Both the position numbers and the translations under genes were made by a program. From CAYHGV01 sp964356135 (GTDB lineage: Bacteria > Hydrothermota > Tepidihabitantia > CAYHGV01), in the NCBI GenBank assembly GCA_964356135.1, contig CAYHGV010000120.1, positions 1-7,269 of the forward strand: a DNA stretch of 7,269 nucleotides, in the 5' to 3' direction. The notes below the pieces were generated by a model. That model did no database searches. It was not told where the DNA came from and saw only the letters and a list, made by a program, of their open reading frames with translations. Positions 1 through 5,191 of this stretch are shown in pieces (the first letter of the stretch is position 1; every line of letters begins with the position of its first letter).

Positions 1-305
1 TTTATTTTATATAACAGGTCCTGTAAAAATCCGAACGGACATACCCAGCCGCAGGACATTCGGCCGACGACCATGCCGACCGTTCCAAATAGACCGAGGA
101 TATAAAACGGGATTTGCCGTAATCCGATAAAATGCTGCAAACCGCCGAGCGGGCAGGAATACCAGGCGAGCGGACAACCCCAGCAATTGAGAATCGGGAC
201 GCACGCCTGCTTGAGTGCTCCCTGGTAGATCGTGCCGGTGAACAGAAAGGGGATATGAGAATTTTGAATTATCGTGGCAATGACCTGGACGATGCGTTTC
301 AGCAT
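1..305 (-). CDS. 4Fe-4S binding membrane protein, NapH/YccM-like (3' end outside window)
   Basis: The frame is open from ATG at 303-305 to the window edge, giving about 101 residues with no stop. The visible N-terminal part is hydrophobic with several short membrane-type segments. Its Cys motifs are ACVP, NCWGCP, SCPLG and finally CGWVCPFGFLQDLLYK. The CGWxCPFG(F/L)xQ(D/E)LLYK signature after a membrane segment is typical of NapH/YccM-like polyferredoxin membrane proteins, which pass electrons through [4Fe-4S] clusters and conserved Cys pairs at the membrane. Classic CxxCxxCxxxCP ferredoxin motifs would lie further on, outside the window. It starts 9 bases after the stop of the 48-residue CXXC protein, in the same frame but separated by two TAA codons, and has no clear Shine-Dalgarno. 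As last visible gene of the operon it is the best candidate for feeding cytoplasmic electrons to the exported thioredoxin-like proteins; that role is inference. Confidence 0.85.
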   Translation of the reverse strand, partial: MLKRIVQVIATIIQNSHIPFLFTGTIYQGALKQACVPILNCWGCPLAWYSCPLGGLQHFIGLRQIPFYILGLFGTVGMVVGRMSCGWVCPFGFLQDLLYKI

Positions 306-314
306 TAGTAATTA

Positions 315-461
315 TTATTCAATGCCCATACAGGAGAGACACATAACCGAACCAACACTCTCGGTTTCAATAAAATCGCCGAGTTTGCCGCCGTAGAAGA
401 TACCGGCGATAAAAACGAGGATGAAGATGGAAATGATGGCGAGGACAACTTTTTTTAACAT
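315..461 (-). CDS. Small single-span membrane protein, CD1871A-like CXXC family
   Basis: This is a 48-residue protein starting MLKKVVLAII, with one membrane segment at about residues 4-23, a short linker, and the C-terminal tail MCLSCMGIE with a CxxC at residues 42-45. The start is set by a strong ribosome site (GGAGGAAGGAG, 466-476) five bases upstream; a longer frame opening at 512 has no such site and would overlap the upstream gene. Length, single helix and terminal CLxCxGI motif match my recollection of the CD1871A family of CXXC-containing small membrane proteins, which often sit beside a 4Fe-4S membrane protein and a thioredoxin, as here. The orientation (N-in/C-out or the reverse) cannot be settled from sequence; the lysines at the N terminus favour N-in, placing the CxxC outside the cytoplasm. 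A role as a redox shuttle or assembly partner of the 4Fe-4S protein is inferred. Confidence 0.82.
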   Translation of the reverse strand: MLKKVVLAIISIFILVFIAGIFYGGKLGDFIETESVGSVMCLSCMGIE

Positions 462-465
462 TGCG

Positions 466-476
466 CTCCTTCCTCC
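466..476 (-). promoter_or_regulatory. Strong Shine-Dalgarno of the 48-residue CXXC protein
   Basis: The minus strand reads GGAGGAAGGAG, then GCGCA, then ATG at 459-461. It lies in the 19-base gap after the DUF6029 stop and decides the start of the small gene. Confidence 0.8.
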
Positions 477-480
477 GGTT

Positions 481-1935
481 TTAGAAGATGCTGGTAAAGA
501 CCAGCTTGACACCCCGGAACGGTTCTTCGAATCGGCAGACGCCGCCCGAGCAGACCAGGCCTCCTTTTTCTCCGCCGACCCGGATTCGCAGATTGTGCCG
601 GTTGGTGAGGTCGAGGCTCAATTCGGCGAGCGGCCAATTGGTTTCGGTACCGAGTTTATCGACAAGCCAGGCAGGGACGCGGTTCCGCCGTTCGTAGCGG
701 AGAGAAAGAACGAACAGCTCGGGTTTGCCCACGGAGAACGATAGACTGTGGTCGTAGTAACTACTCGTATCGCTGGTTATGAAGGTATGCTCGTAGCCGG
801 TTTCGATAAATACCGGGCCCAGGTCGTAGGTGAGTTCGATATTTGGTTTCAACTCAGTTTTTCGGTCGATCGGTAATTCTATCTTGTCTTTGAGGAGATA
901 TTCAAGCCCGCCGATTATTTCTATCCGTTCCGAAGGACGGCCGGTAAGTTTTGTGACGCTTTCGATAACACCGCTGCGCCCGTCATGGGTTTTGATCTGG
1001 TTGTAACTGATTTCACCGGTTAGCAGGCTGATGGGCGTTACCGCCAGGGTACCGCCGAAACCCCGTTCATCAATGCCGCGGTTGACCGAGATACCGGATT
1101 TAATCGGTGTCGGCGGTTCATTGTAGCGATAACCGGCTCCGCCGAAACCGATCGTATCATAATCCATATACTGCAATGAAAGACCAAAACCGGTTAATGA
1201 AAGGCTGGTGGTGAGGAGGATGCCGGTGCCCTGCAATCTGCCGCCGATCGCCGGATGGGAACCCCAGAGCCGTCCGTATTCGAAATAGCCGTCCCAGGGT
1301 CCGATCATCGCTCCGATCGAGCCGCCAAATAATTCAGTAAACGCCTTCGGGGTCAGATCGACCTTCCGATTCACCCGGACATAACGCCCGCCGAGGTTGA
1401 GATGGGGGATAAGGTCGGTTTCAAGATTGATGCCTTTGATCTGGTCGGTTGTGTCATTTTTTATGAAATACTCGTTCTGCTCAAAAAAAATGTTTCGCGG
1501 TTTGCCGGCAACCAGGGTGACCCGGCTTTTGAGATACTGGAAATCGGTTTTCAACCCGTAGAGCGAATTGTCGTTACGAAAGTCTTCGTCCAGAAAAGCG
1601 TTGAGCACCAGGCCGCGGCCGAAGGTCGTATAATAACGACCGAAGAGGAGATTGATCGGCTCGCGATTGTATTGGGCAGTGTAGTCGAGATAGGTCAATT
1701 TTCCGGGATTGGGGAGTGACGGCTGCCATAGAAAAAAAACGCCTTTGAGGGTAACATCGCCGGCGTTGACCGCTAATTTTAACTTGTTTTCCAGGTGTTC
1801 TTTATAGTTGAGACTGTCTAATGAGGGATCAACGAAGACCCAGTACTCGGCGTGGTTGGAACCGCTGACCCGGACATCGACGGCTTGGACCAGCGCCGGT
1901 AGGGCGAGCAGCACCAGCCATGGTTTCAGGTTCAT
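481..1935 (-). CDS. DUF6029-like outer-membrane beta-barrel protein
   Basis: The protein has 484 residues, with a signal peptide at about residues 1-18 (MNLKPWLVLLALPALVQA). The mature part consists of alternating short amphipathic strands and ends in FTSIF, a C-terminal Phe as in outer-membrane beta-barrels. The segment around residues 97-120 (LLFGRYYTTFGRGLVLNAF) and the preceding FLWQPSLPNP and TYLDYTAQY resemble DUF6029 proteins of Bacteroidota and Ignavibacteria. Near the C terminus is a Cys pair, CSGGVC (about 462-467), followed by EEPFRGVKL, which I recall as a family hallmark. Its ATG overlaps the TGA of the TlpA gene by four bases (ATGA) and no independent ribosome site is evident, so translation is probably coupled. 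The family's function is unknown. The recurrent company of thioredoxin-like proteins and the Cys pair suggest it is a partner or substrate of the redox proteins, perhaps a porin-like outer-membrane component. Confidence 0.82.
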   Translation of the reverse strand: MNLKPWLVLLALPALVQAVDVRVSGSNHAEYWVFVDPSLDSLNYKEHLENKLKLAVNAGDVTLKGVFFLWQPSLPNPGKLTYLDYTAQYNREPINLLFGRYYTTFGRGLVLNAFLDEDFRNDNSLYGLKTDFQYLKSRVTLVAGKPRNIFFEQNEYFIKNDTTDQIKGINLETDLIPHLNLGGRYVRVNRKVDLTPKAFTELFGGSIGAMIGPWDGYFEYGRLWGSHPAIGGRLQGTGILLTTSLSLTGFGLSLQYMDYDTIGFGGAGYRYNEPPTPIKSGISVNRGIDERGFGGTLAVTPISLLTGEISYNQIKTHDGRSGVIESVTKLTGRPSERIEIIGGLEYLLKDKIELPIDRKTELKPNIELTYDLGPVFIETGYEHTFITSDTSSYYDHSLSFSVGKPELFVLSLRYERRNRVPAWLVDKLGTETNWPLAELSLDLTNRHNLRIRVGGEKGGLVCSGGVCRFEEPFRGVKLVFTSIF

Positions 1936-2438
1936 TTGGTAGAGCCAGGGGTACAGAGCTCGCGTATTTTATTGACAATCTTCTGTTCATCGCCCGGTTT
2001 AAAACCCTGGTGGGTGAAGACAATCTTTTTGTTCTGGTCGATAATGAAACTGGTCGGCATCGCCTGAACATTGTAGAGGTCGCGCATGATGTTGTCCGGG
2101 TCAAGCACAACCACGTACTCCCATTTATGGCTTTTAGCGAACGGTTTTACCTGAGGCACCGACCGTGATTTATCCTGACTGATCGCGAGGAGATTGATGC
2201 CCTGGGCGTTCAATTCTTTAAAATATGGCATTAATGCATCGAGTTCTTTGATACACATCTTGCACCACAATGCCCAGAAGCTCATAAAGACCGGACCTCG
2301 GGCGAGCAGCGAATCGAGAATGACGGGTTTGCCGTTAATGTCGGTGAGGCTAAAATTGGGCGCATCCGGGGTGCTGGCGGTGCTTGCGTAGGCGGTGCAC
2401 ACCAAACAGATCGTCAGAGCAAAGATTATTTTCGTCAT
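1932..2438 (-). CDS. TlpA/ResA-like periplasmic thioredoxin
   Basis: A 168-residue exported protein with a signal peptide at about 1-21 (MTKIIFALTICLVCTAYAST) and a complete AhpC/TSA-Redoxin-type thioredoxin fold. APNFSLTDINGKPV at 26-39 is the usual N-terminal hairpin of TlpA proteins. The active site is WCKMC (58-62), NLLAIS is the third strand, and MPTSFIID carries the cis-proline at 128. The family performs thiol-disulfide exchange in the periplasm, usually as a reductant for cytochrome c maturation or other exported Cys proteins, and is fed by CcdA/DsbD-type membrane electron donors. No such donor is in this window; the downstream 4Fe-4S protein could replace it (inference). The start is supported by GAGGAGG four bases upstream and the four-base ATGA overlap with the preceding selenoprotein gene. 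The stop is TGA, so UGA also serves as a terminator in this operon. Confidence 0.93.
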   Translation of the reverse strand: MTKIIFALTICLVCTAYASTASTPDAPNFSLTDINGKPVILDSLLARGPVFMSFWALWCKMCIKELDALMPYFKELNAQGINLLAISQDKSRSVPQVKPFAKSHKWEYVVVLDPDNIMRDLYNVQAMPTSFIIDQNKKIVFTHQGFKPGDEQKIVNKIRELCTPGSTK

Positions 2439-3136
2439 TTCGCCTCCTCAAATTTTTTGGTTATCGCTTGCATGATTTTTTGGCCGTTCATTCCTTGAAC
2501 AAAGGCGACCGCGTTCATTTTGTCAAGGGGAATTGAATGATTGAAGCTGATCGTGGTGTCGAGACTGTCCGGATAGACGAGGAGTATCGGGAAGGAAAAG
2601 AGGTTCTGGCAGACATAGTTAAAATTCTTCAACACCCCGGGCGTATCATTCTGGCAGATACTGACGAACGCGACCAACGAATCAGCGGGCAGGGTATCGG
2701 CGGTGACAATTTTCAGGTGGACGCTGCCGGTGGCACTGGTGGCGGTTGCATTCAACGAGAGGTTGAAATAGGGCTCGATCGATTTGGCGACGGTGTAATG
2801 CTGCTGGAAGGTCGCGAAGTACTTGGTTTCGTCGGATTCGAAGACCGGATCGGTACCGTCAAATATCAGGGTCGGGGTAAGGGGGTCCTGGTAGTATTGA
2901 GCGCGGGGTTCGACGATTTCCGAAGGACTGAAGGTTTTGTGATAGGATACGATTGCCAGCGAATCACCCAGAATCGCCGATAAGCTGTCGAGCGACTGCT
3001 CCGCAGCCGCACAGAATGCTCAGCCGTCATCGGTGAAAAACTCGGCAAGGACAATCCGATCGGTCGGTTTGGGTAAAACGTTCGGTGCTTCTGAACAGGC
3101 AAGAAAGAATAAAGGAATAAGTATCAGTTTTTTCAT
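2435..3136 (-). CDS. Putative selenoprotein: exported Omp28/thioredoxin-like protein with UxxC active site
   Basis: Reading from ATG at 3134-3136 to TGA at 2435-2437 gives 233 residues if the in-frame TGA at 3020-3022 (codon 39) is read as selenocysteine. Residues 1-14 (MKKLILIPLFFLAC) are a signal peptide with an imperfect lipobox, so it may be a lipoprotein. IVLAEFFTDDG leads into Sec39-Ala-Phe-Cys42, an amphipathic helix (AAAEQSLDSLSAIL), a strand SLAIVSYHKTF and TPTLIFDG with the expected cis-proline at 88. This is a thioredoxin-like layout in which Sec replaces the first Cys of CxxC. Residues about 120-233 look like a beta-sandwich domain ending VAFVQGMNGQKIMQAI, as in Omp28-related proteins. 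A SECIS-like hairpin follows the UGA. The frame is clean on both sides of the UGA and protein-like throughout. The alternative is a nonsense mutation of a CxxC gene. An automatic call would probably report only a fragment from an internal TTG at 2755. First gene of the operon; overlaps the TlpA-like gene by four bases. Confidence 0.9.
2443..2449 (-). promoter_or_regulatory. Shine-Dalgarno of the TlpA-like gene inside the selenoprotein 3' end
   Basis: The minus strand reads GAGGAGG-CGAA-ATG. The site lies within the last codons of the upstream gene, so TlpA can be translated both by re-initiation at the ATGA overlap and by direct ribosome binding. Confidence 0.7.
2985..3014 (-). promoter_or_regulatory. 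Bacterial SECIS-like hairpin downstream of the in-frame UGA
   Basis: On the transcript, GCGGCUGC (3010-3003) pairs with GCAGUCGC (2999-2992) as eight consecutive pairs including one G-U, closing the three-base loop GGA (3002-3000). Below it CUGU (3014-3011) pairs with ACAG (2988-2985) across a three-base bulge. The loop begins 17 bases after the UGA (3020-3022) and its first two bases are G. This agrees with the published bacterial SECIS description: small apical loop, a G within its first two positions, and about 16-37 bases from UGA to loop. It would bind SelB to deliver Sec-tRNA. The pairing was worked out by hand, not folded by software. Confidence 0.82.
3020..3022 (-). other. In-frame UGA, predicted selenocysteine codon
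   Basis: Codon 39 of the 2435-3136 frame is TGA, in the context Asp-Asp-Gly-UGA-Ala-Phe-Cys. It occupies the position of the first, nucleophilic Cys of a thioredoxin-type CxxC. Other genes in the window (TlpA-like, YkoP-like and this gene itself) end in TGA, so a general recoding of UGA is ruled out. Confidence 0.85.
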
Positions 3137-3142
3137 GGCATT

Positions 3143-3170
3143 ATCATACTAAAAGTTCGAACCTTGTCAA
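3143..3170 (-). promoter_or_regulatory. Sigma-70-type promoter of the selenoprotein operon, predicted leaderless
   Basis: The minus strand has a perfect -35 box TTGACA (3170-3165), a 16-base spacer and the -10 box TATGAT (3148-3143). Only six bases (AATGCC) separate the -10 box from the ATG at 3136, so transcription should start at or within a base or two of the start codon. No Shine-Dalgarno is present, which fits a leaderless mRNA. A second reading, GATAAT with a 19-base spacer, would put the start inside the coding region and is less likely. Confidence 0.7.
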
Positions 3171-3215
3171 TCCTTGGTTAAAGGAGAAATGGAAAAAGTT
3201 ATTTTTAACTACAAA

Positions 3216-3270
3216 GCGCTCCCCATTAAATACCAATCATTATTAAAGATCAGGTAATCTAATGGGGCGC
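3216..3270. repeat. Imperfect inverted repeat in the intergenic gap
   Basis: GCGCTCCCCATTA (3216-3228) and TAATGGGGCGC (3260-3270) are reverse complements except for a two-base bulge, giving eleven pairs around a 31-base AT-rich loop. It may form a hairpin ending the upstream operon or mark the ends of a small repeat element. There is no U-run directly after the stem on the minus strand beyond TTTGTAGTT. Confidence 0.45.
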
Positions 3271-3271
3271 A

Positions 3272-3341
3272 CACAAAGGGAAAAACTTAAAAATTAAAGA
3301 ATTATAAGAATTTTTGCTTTGTGATCTTTGTGTGCTTTGTG
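3272..3341. repeat. CACAAAG heptamer repeat cluster overlapping the rlmD-like 3' end
   Basis: On the minus strand CACAAAG occurs three times with an exact nine-base period (3335-3341, 3326-3332, 3317-3323), and once on the plus strand at 3272-3278, so the outer copies also form an inverted repeat (7 pairs, then five A-T pairs inside). Repeats of the type ACCACAAAGnnCACAAAG are widespread in environmental genomes, where they generate TKHTK or HKDHK peptides when read through. Here the repeat is read as codons 443-451 of the methyltransferase gene. Confidence 0.7.
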
Positions 3342-4669
3342 GTTAAATCTATTTTTTCGATACAGGCGATGGTTTCGATATGGTAGGTGTGGGGGAACAG
3401 GTCGATTGGTTGAATGGCAACGGTTTGAAAGCCCGAGGTCGCTAAGATCGACAGATCGCGCGCCAGGGTCGTAGGATTGCACGAAACATACACTATTTTT
3501 TTTGGGGCTAATCGGGCGATTTCTTTGAGGAGTGCTTCGGTGCACCCTCTGCGCGGAGGGTCGAGGAGCAGGACATCGCAGCGGTTCAATCTCGAGATAG
3601 CCGTTTCCGCAGCGCCGGCTACAAGTTCCATGTTTCGGACCCCGTTCAATTTCAAATTTTCCCGTCCGTCGTTAATTGCATTGGGGTCGATTTCGATACC
3701 GATTACTCGTTTCACCAACGGCGACACGGTTATGCCGATGGTGCCTACGCCGGCAAAGAGGTCGACGATTTCTTCGCTACCGGAGGGATTCATAAATTCA
3801 AGGATGGTTTTTAACGCGGTTTCGGTCTGCTGGGTGTTGACCTGGAAAAACGACCCGGCGGAAACTTGAAATTTTTTGTTGAGCAGTTTCTCCTGATAGA
3901 ACGCCCTGCCCGCGAGCGTCTTGTACCGGCTGCCCAGAATCCGGTTGGTCTTTTCCGGATTGACATTCTGCACCACTCCGATGATTTCCGGATACTCGTC
4001 CCGGATATCGTTATAAACCCCGGCACGGAGTTGACCGGTTTTCGTGACCGCGATCAATAAACATTCGCCGGTCCCGAAACCTTTGCGGATTATGATGTGG
4101 CGAAGATTGCCGGTATGATCCTTTTCGCGATAAATGAATTCACGCGCCCTTTTAATGCTGGTTCTTAGAAATTCCGAAAGGCGGTCGAACTCGGGCGGGT
4201 GAACGAGGCAGGATTCGATATTGATCACCCGGTGGGTTCCCCGCCGGTAGTAGCCGATTTGGACATCTTTGCCAAAGCCCAACGGGAACTGGGTTTTATT
4301 TCGATAACGCCAGGGTTCGGCCATTCCGAGCGGCTCCCGGACCACGGGCGTAAGTTTCGCCAGTCGATTGAGTGCATCTTCGACCAGGCTCTTTTTTATC
4401 GATAATTGAAACTCATAGCCCAGATGCTGGAGCTGGCAGCCGCCGCAGACCATGAAATACGGGCACGGTGGCTGGACGCGAAAGGAAGAGGGGGTGATAA
4501 TGGTATCGATTTCTCCAAGCCAGTAACTCTTTTTTTCTTCTATGATTGTAACCGATAGTTCATCGCCGGGCGCTGAAAACGGGACAAAAACAACCATATC
4601 CTGGTAACGGCCGATCCCGCTCCCACCGTAGGCGATTTTATCAATGGTTATTTTTATTCTTTTAACCAT
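3302..4669 (-). CDS. rlmD: 23S rRNA (uracil-C5)-methyltransferase, RlmD/RumA family
   Basis: A 455-residue cytoplasmic SAM-dependent enzyme that methylates C5 of a uracil in 23S rRNA (U1939 for E. coli RlmD). An N-terminal TRAM RNA-binding domain spans about 1-58 (IDKIAYGGSGIGR, VVFVPFSAPGD). The [4Fe-4S] cluster ligands C69, C75 and C78 (CPYFMVCGGCQLQHL) and C154 are all present. The methyltransferase core has VDLFAGVGTIGI (SAM binding), DVLLLDPPRRGC and VYVSCNPTTLARDL with the catalytic Cys near 397. The domain normally ends at THYHIETIACIEKI; the last ~15 residues (DLTTKHTKITKQKFL) are read from a CACAAAG repeat and are not family sequence. U1939 versus U747 specificity (RlmC) cannot be told from sequence alone. 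It follows LptE by 27 bases; its ribosome site is weak, within a TTGGTAATTGGTGA repeat just before ATG. Confidence 0.92.
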   Translation of the reverse strand: MVKRIKITIDKIAYGGSGIGRYQDMVVFVPFSAPGDELSVTIIEEKKSYWLGEIDTIITPSSFRVQPPCPYFMVCGGCQLQHLGYEFQLSIKKSLVEDALNRLAKLTPVVREPLGMAEPWRYRNKTQFPLGFGKDVQIGYYRRGTHRVINIESCLVHPPEFDRLSEFLRTSIKRAREFIYREKDHTGNLRHIIIRKGFGTGECLLIAVTKTGQLRAGVYNDIRDEYPEIIGVVQNVNPEKTNRILGSRYKTLAGRAFYQEKLLNKKFQVSAGSFFQVNTQQTETALKTILEFMNPSGSEEIVDLFAGVGTIGITVSPLVKRVIGIEIDPNAINDGRENLKLNGVRNMELVAGAAETAISRLNRCDVLLLDPPRRGCTEALLKEIARLAPKKIVYVSCNPTTLARDLSILATSGFQTVAIQPIDLFPHTYHIETIACIEKIDLTTKHTKITKQKFL

Positions 4670-4672
4670 TCA

Positions 4673-4686
4673 CCAATTACCAATTA
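4673..4686. repeat. Tandem CCAATTA duplication before the rlmD-like start
   Basis: The plus strand has CCAATTA twice head to tail (4673-4679, 4680-4686), followed by CAATTG. On the coding strand this reads TAATTGGTAATTGG and ends four bases before the ATG. Heptamers of this type recur as intergenic repeats in many environmental genomes. It fills most of the 27-base gap between the two genes. Confidence 0.5.
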
Positions 4687-4696
4687 CAATTGTTGT

Positions 4697-5182
4697 TTAC
4701 CAGGCGGTGATGGTTTTACGGATGATTTCGTCCGAGAGTTTCTCGATCGCCCCGGTAATGCCATCGTCTTCAGTCTGGGTATTGGGGTCATAGGTTACCC
4801 AGCCATTGACCGGTCCTTCCCAGAGGGTTTCGTAGCGCACCAGGTCCTGGCATTTTACCTGGGCATCGATCGTAATCCTCCAGGCATAGACCCGTTGGGT
4901 AGCGTCATAGGCAGGAGGAATTTTGGTGAAGTTGGTAATTCGGCATTCCATGACCAGGTCGCCTTGGGTGCCACTGGTGACCCGGAGATGCCCATCCTGG
5001 TTGAATTTTTGAATGAGCTGTTCGGTCAACTGTTCGCCCAGGCGCGGCCGTATCGTCTGGTTGGCAACCAACGGAATGGCGACGGTCTTCAAATACGACG
5101 GCAAGAGCGAGCGGGCTGAGTAGCCGCAGCAGAATAAAAGCTGAGCGATACAAAGAGGGGTAAAAACTTTTATGTATTTCAT
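4697..5182 (-). CDS. lptE: LptE-like LPS-assembly lipoprotein
   Basis: The 161-residue protein has a lipoprotein signal peptide (MKYIKVFTPLCIAQLLFCCGYS), with Cys19 of CGYS as the probable lipidated residue. The LptE family pattern follows: SLLPSYLKTVAIPLVANQTIRPRLGEQLTEQLIQKF, then DLVMECRITNF, YDATQRVYAWRITIDA, and the C-terminal IEKLSDEIIRKTITAW close to the typical ending. LptE sits inside the LptD barrel and helps insert lipopolysaccharide into the outer leaflet of the outer membrane, so its presence indicates a diderm envelope. It starts nine bases after the YkoP-like gene's TGA, with only a weak GAAAG before the ATG. LptD is not in the window. Sequence divergence in this family is high, but the order of conserved segments makes the call good. 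Confidence 0.85.
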   Translation of the reverse strand: MKYIKVFTPLCIAQLLFCCGYSARSLLPSYLKTVAIPLVANQTIRPRLGEQLTEQLIQKFNQDGHLRVTSGTQGDLVMECRITNFTKIPPAYDATQRVYAWRITIDAQVKCQDLVRYETLWEGPVNGWVTYDPNTQTEDDGITGAIEKLSDEIIRKTITAW

Positions 5183-5191
5183 ACTTTCATA

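Larger units (their letters stand above)
3137..3301. other. Intergenic region between the two minus-strand operons
   Basis: This 165-base, AT-rich gap contains no coding frame that I can support. It holds the selenoprotein promoter, an imperfect inverted repeat (3216-3270), one plus-oriented CACAAAG copy (3272-3278) and A/T tracts after the rlmD-like stop. No classical hairpin-plus-U-run terminator is obvious. Confidence 0.6.

Noticed and set aside
1..461. Fusion of the small CXXC protein to the 4Fe-4S protein, since both are in the same frame
   Set aside because: Two consecutive TAA codons (312-317) separate them, and TAA is not a recoded codon in this context.
315..512. 65-residue version of the small CXXC protein
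   Set aside because: The extra 17 residues overlap the barrel gene and have no ribosome site; the ATG at 461 has a strong one.
421..744. Plus-strand frames opposite the barrel and other genes (also 1402-1719, 1920-2168, 2537-2983, 3477-3869)
   Set aside because: They are antisense shadows of convincing minus-strand genes, without ribosome sites or family features.
2435..2755. A separate 106-residue gene starting at the internal TTG
   Set aside because: It is the C-terminal half of the 2435-3136 frame. The upstream codons in the same frame are clearly protein-like, and there is no ribosome site at 2755.
3020..3022. UGA read as Trp or Gly by an alternative genetic code
   Set aside because: Several genes here end in TGA and the other long frames contain no internal TGA, so the code is standard and the recoding is local.
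3020..3022. Simple nonsense mutation making a pseudogene
   Set aside because: It cannot be fully excluded, but the position in CxxC, the well-placed hairpin, the intact frame downstream and the strong promoter make selenocysteine the better explanation.
2866..3102. 78-residue minus-strand frame across the UGA region
   Set aside because: It lies in another frame of the selenoprotein gene and has a low-complexity, Arg/Ser/Pro-rich composition without any family resemblance.
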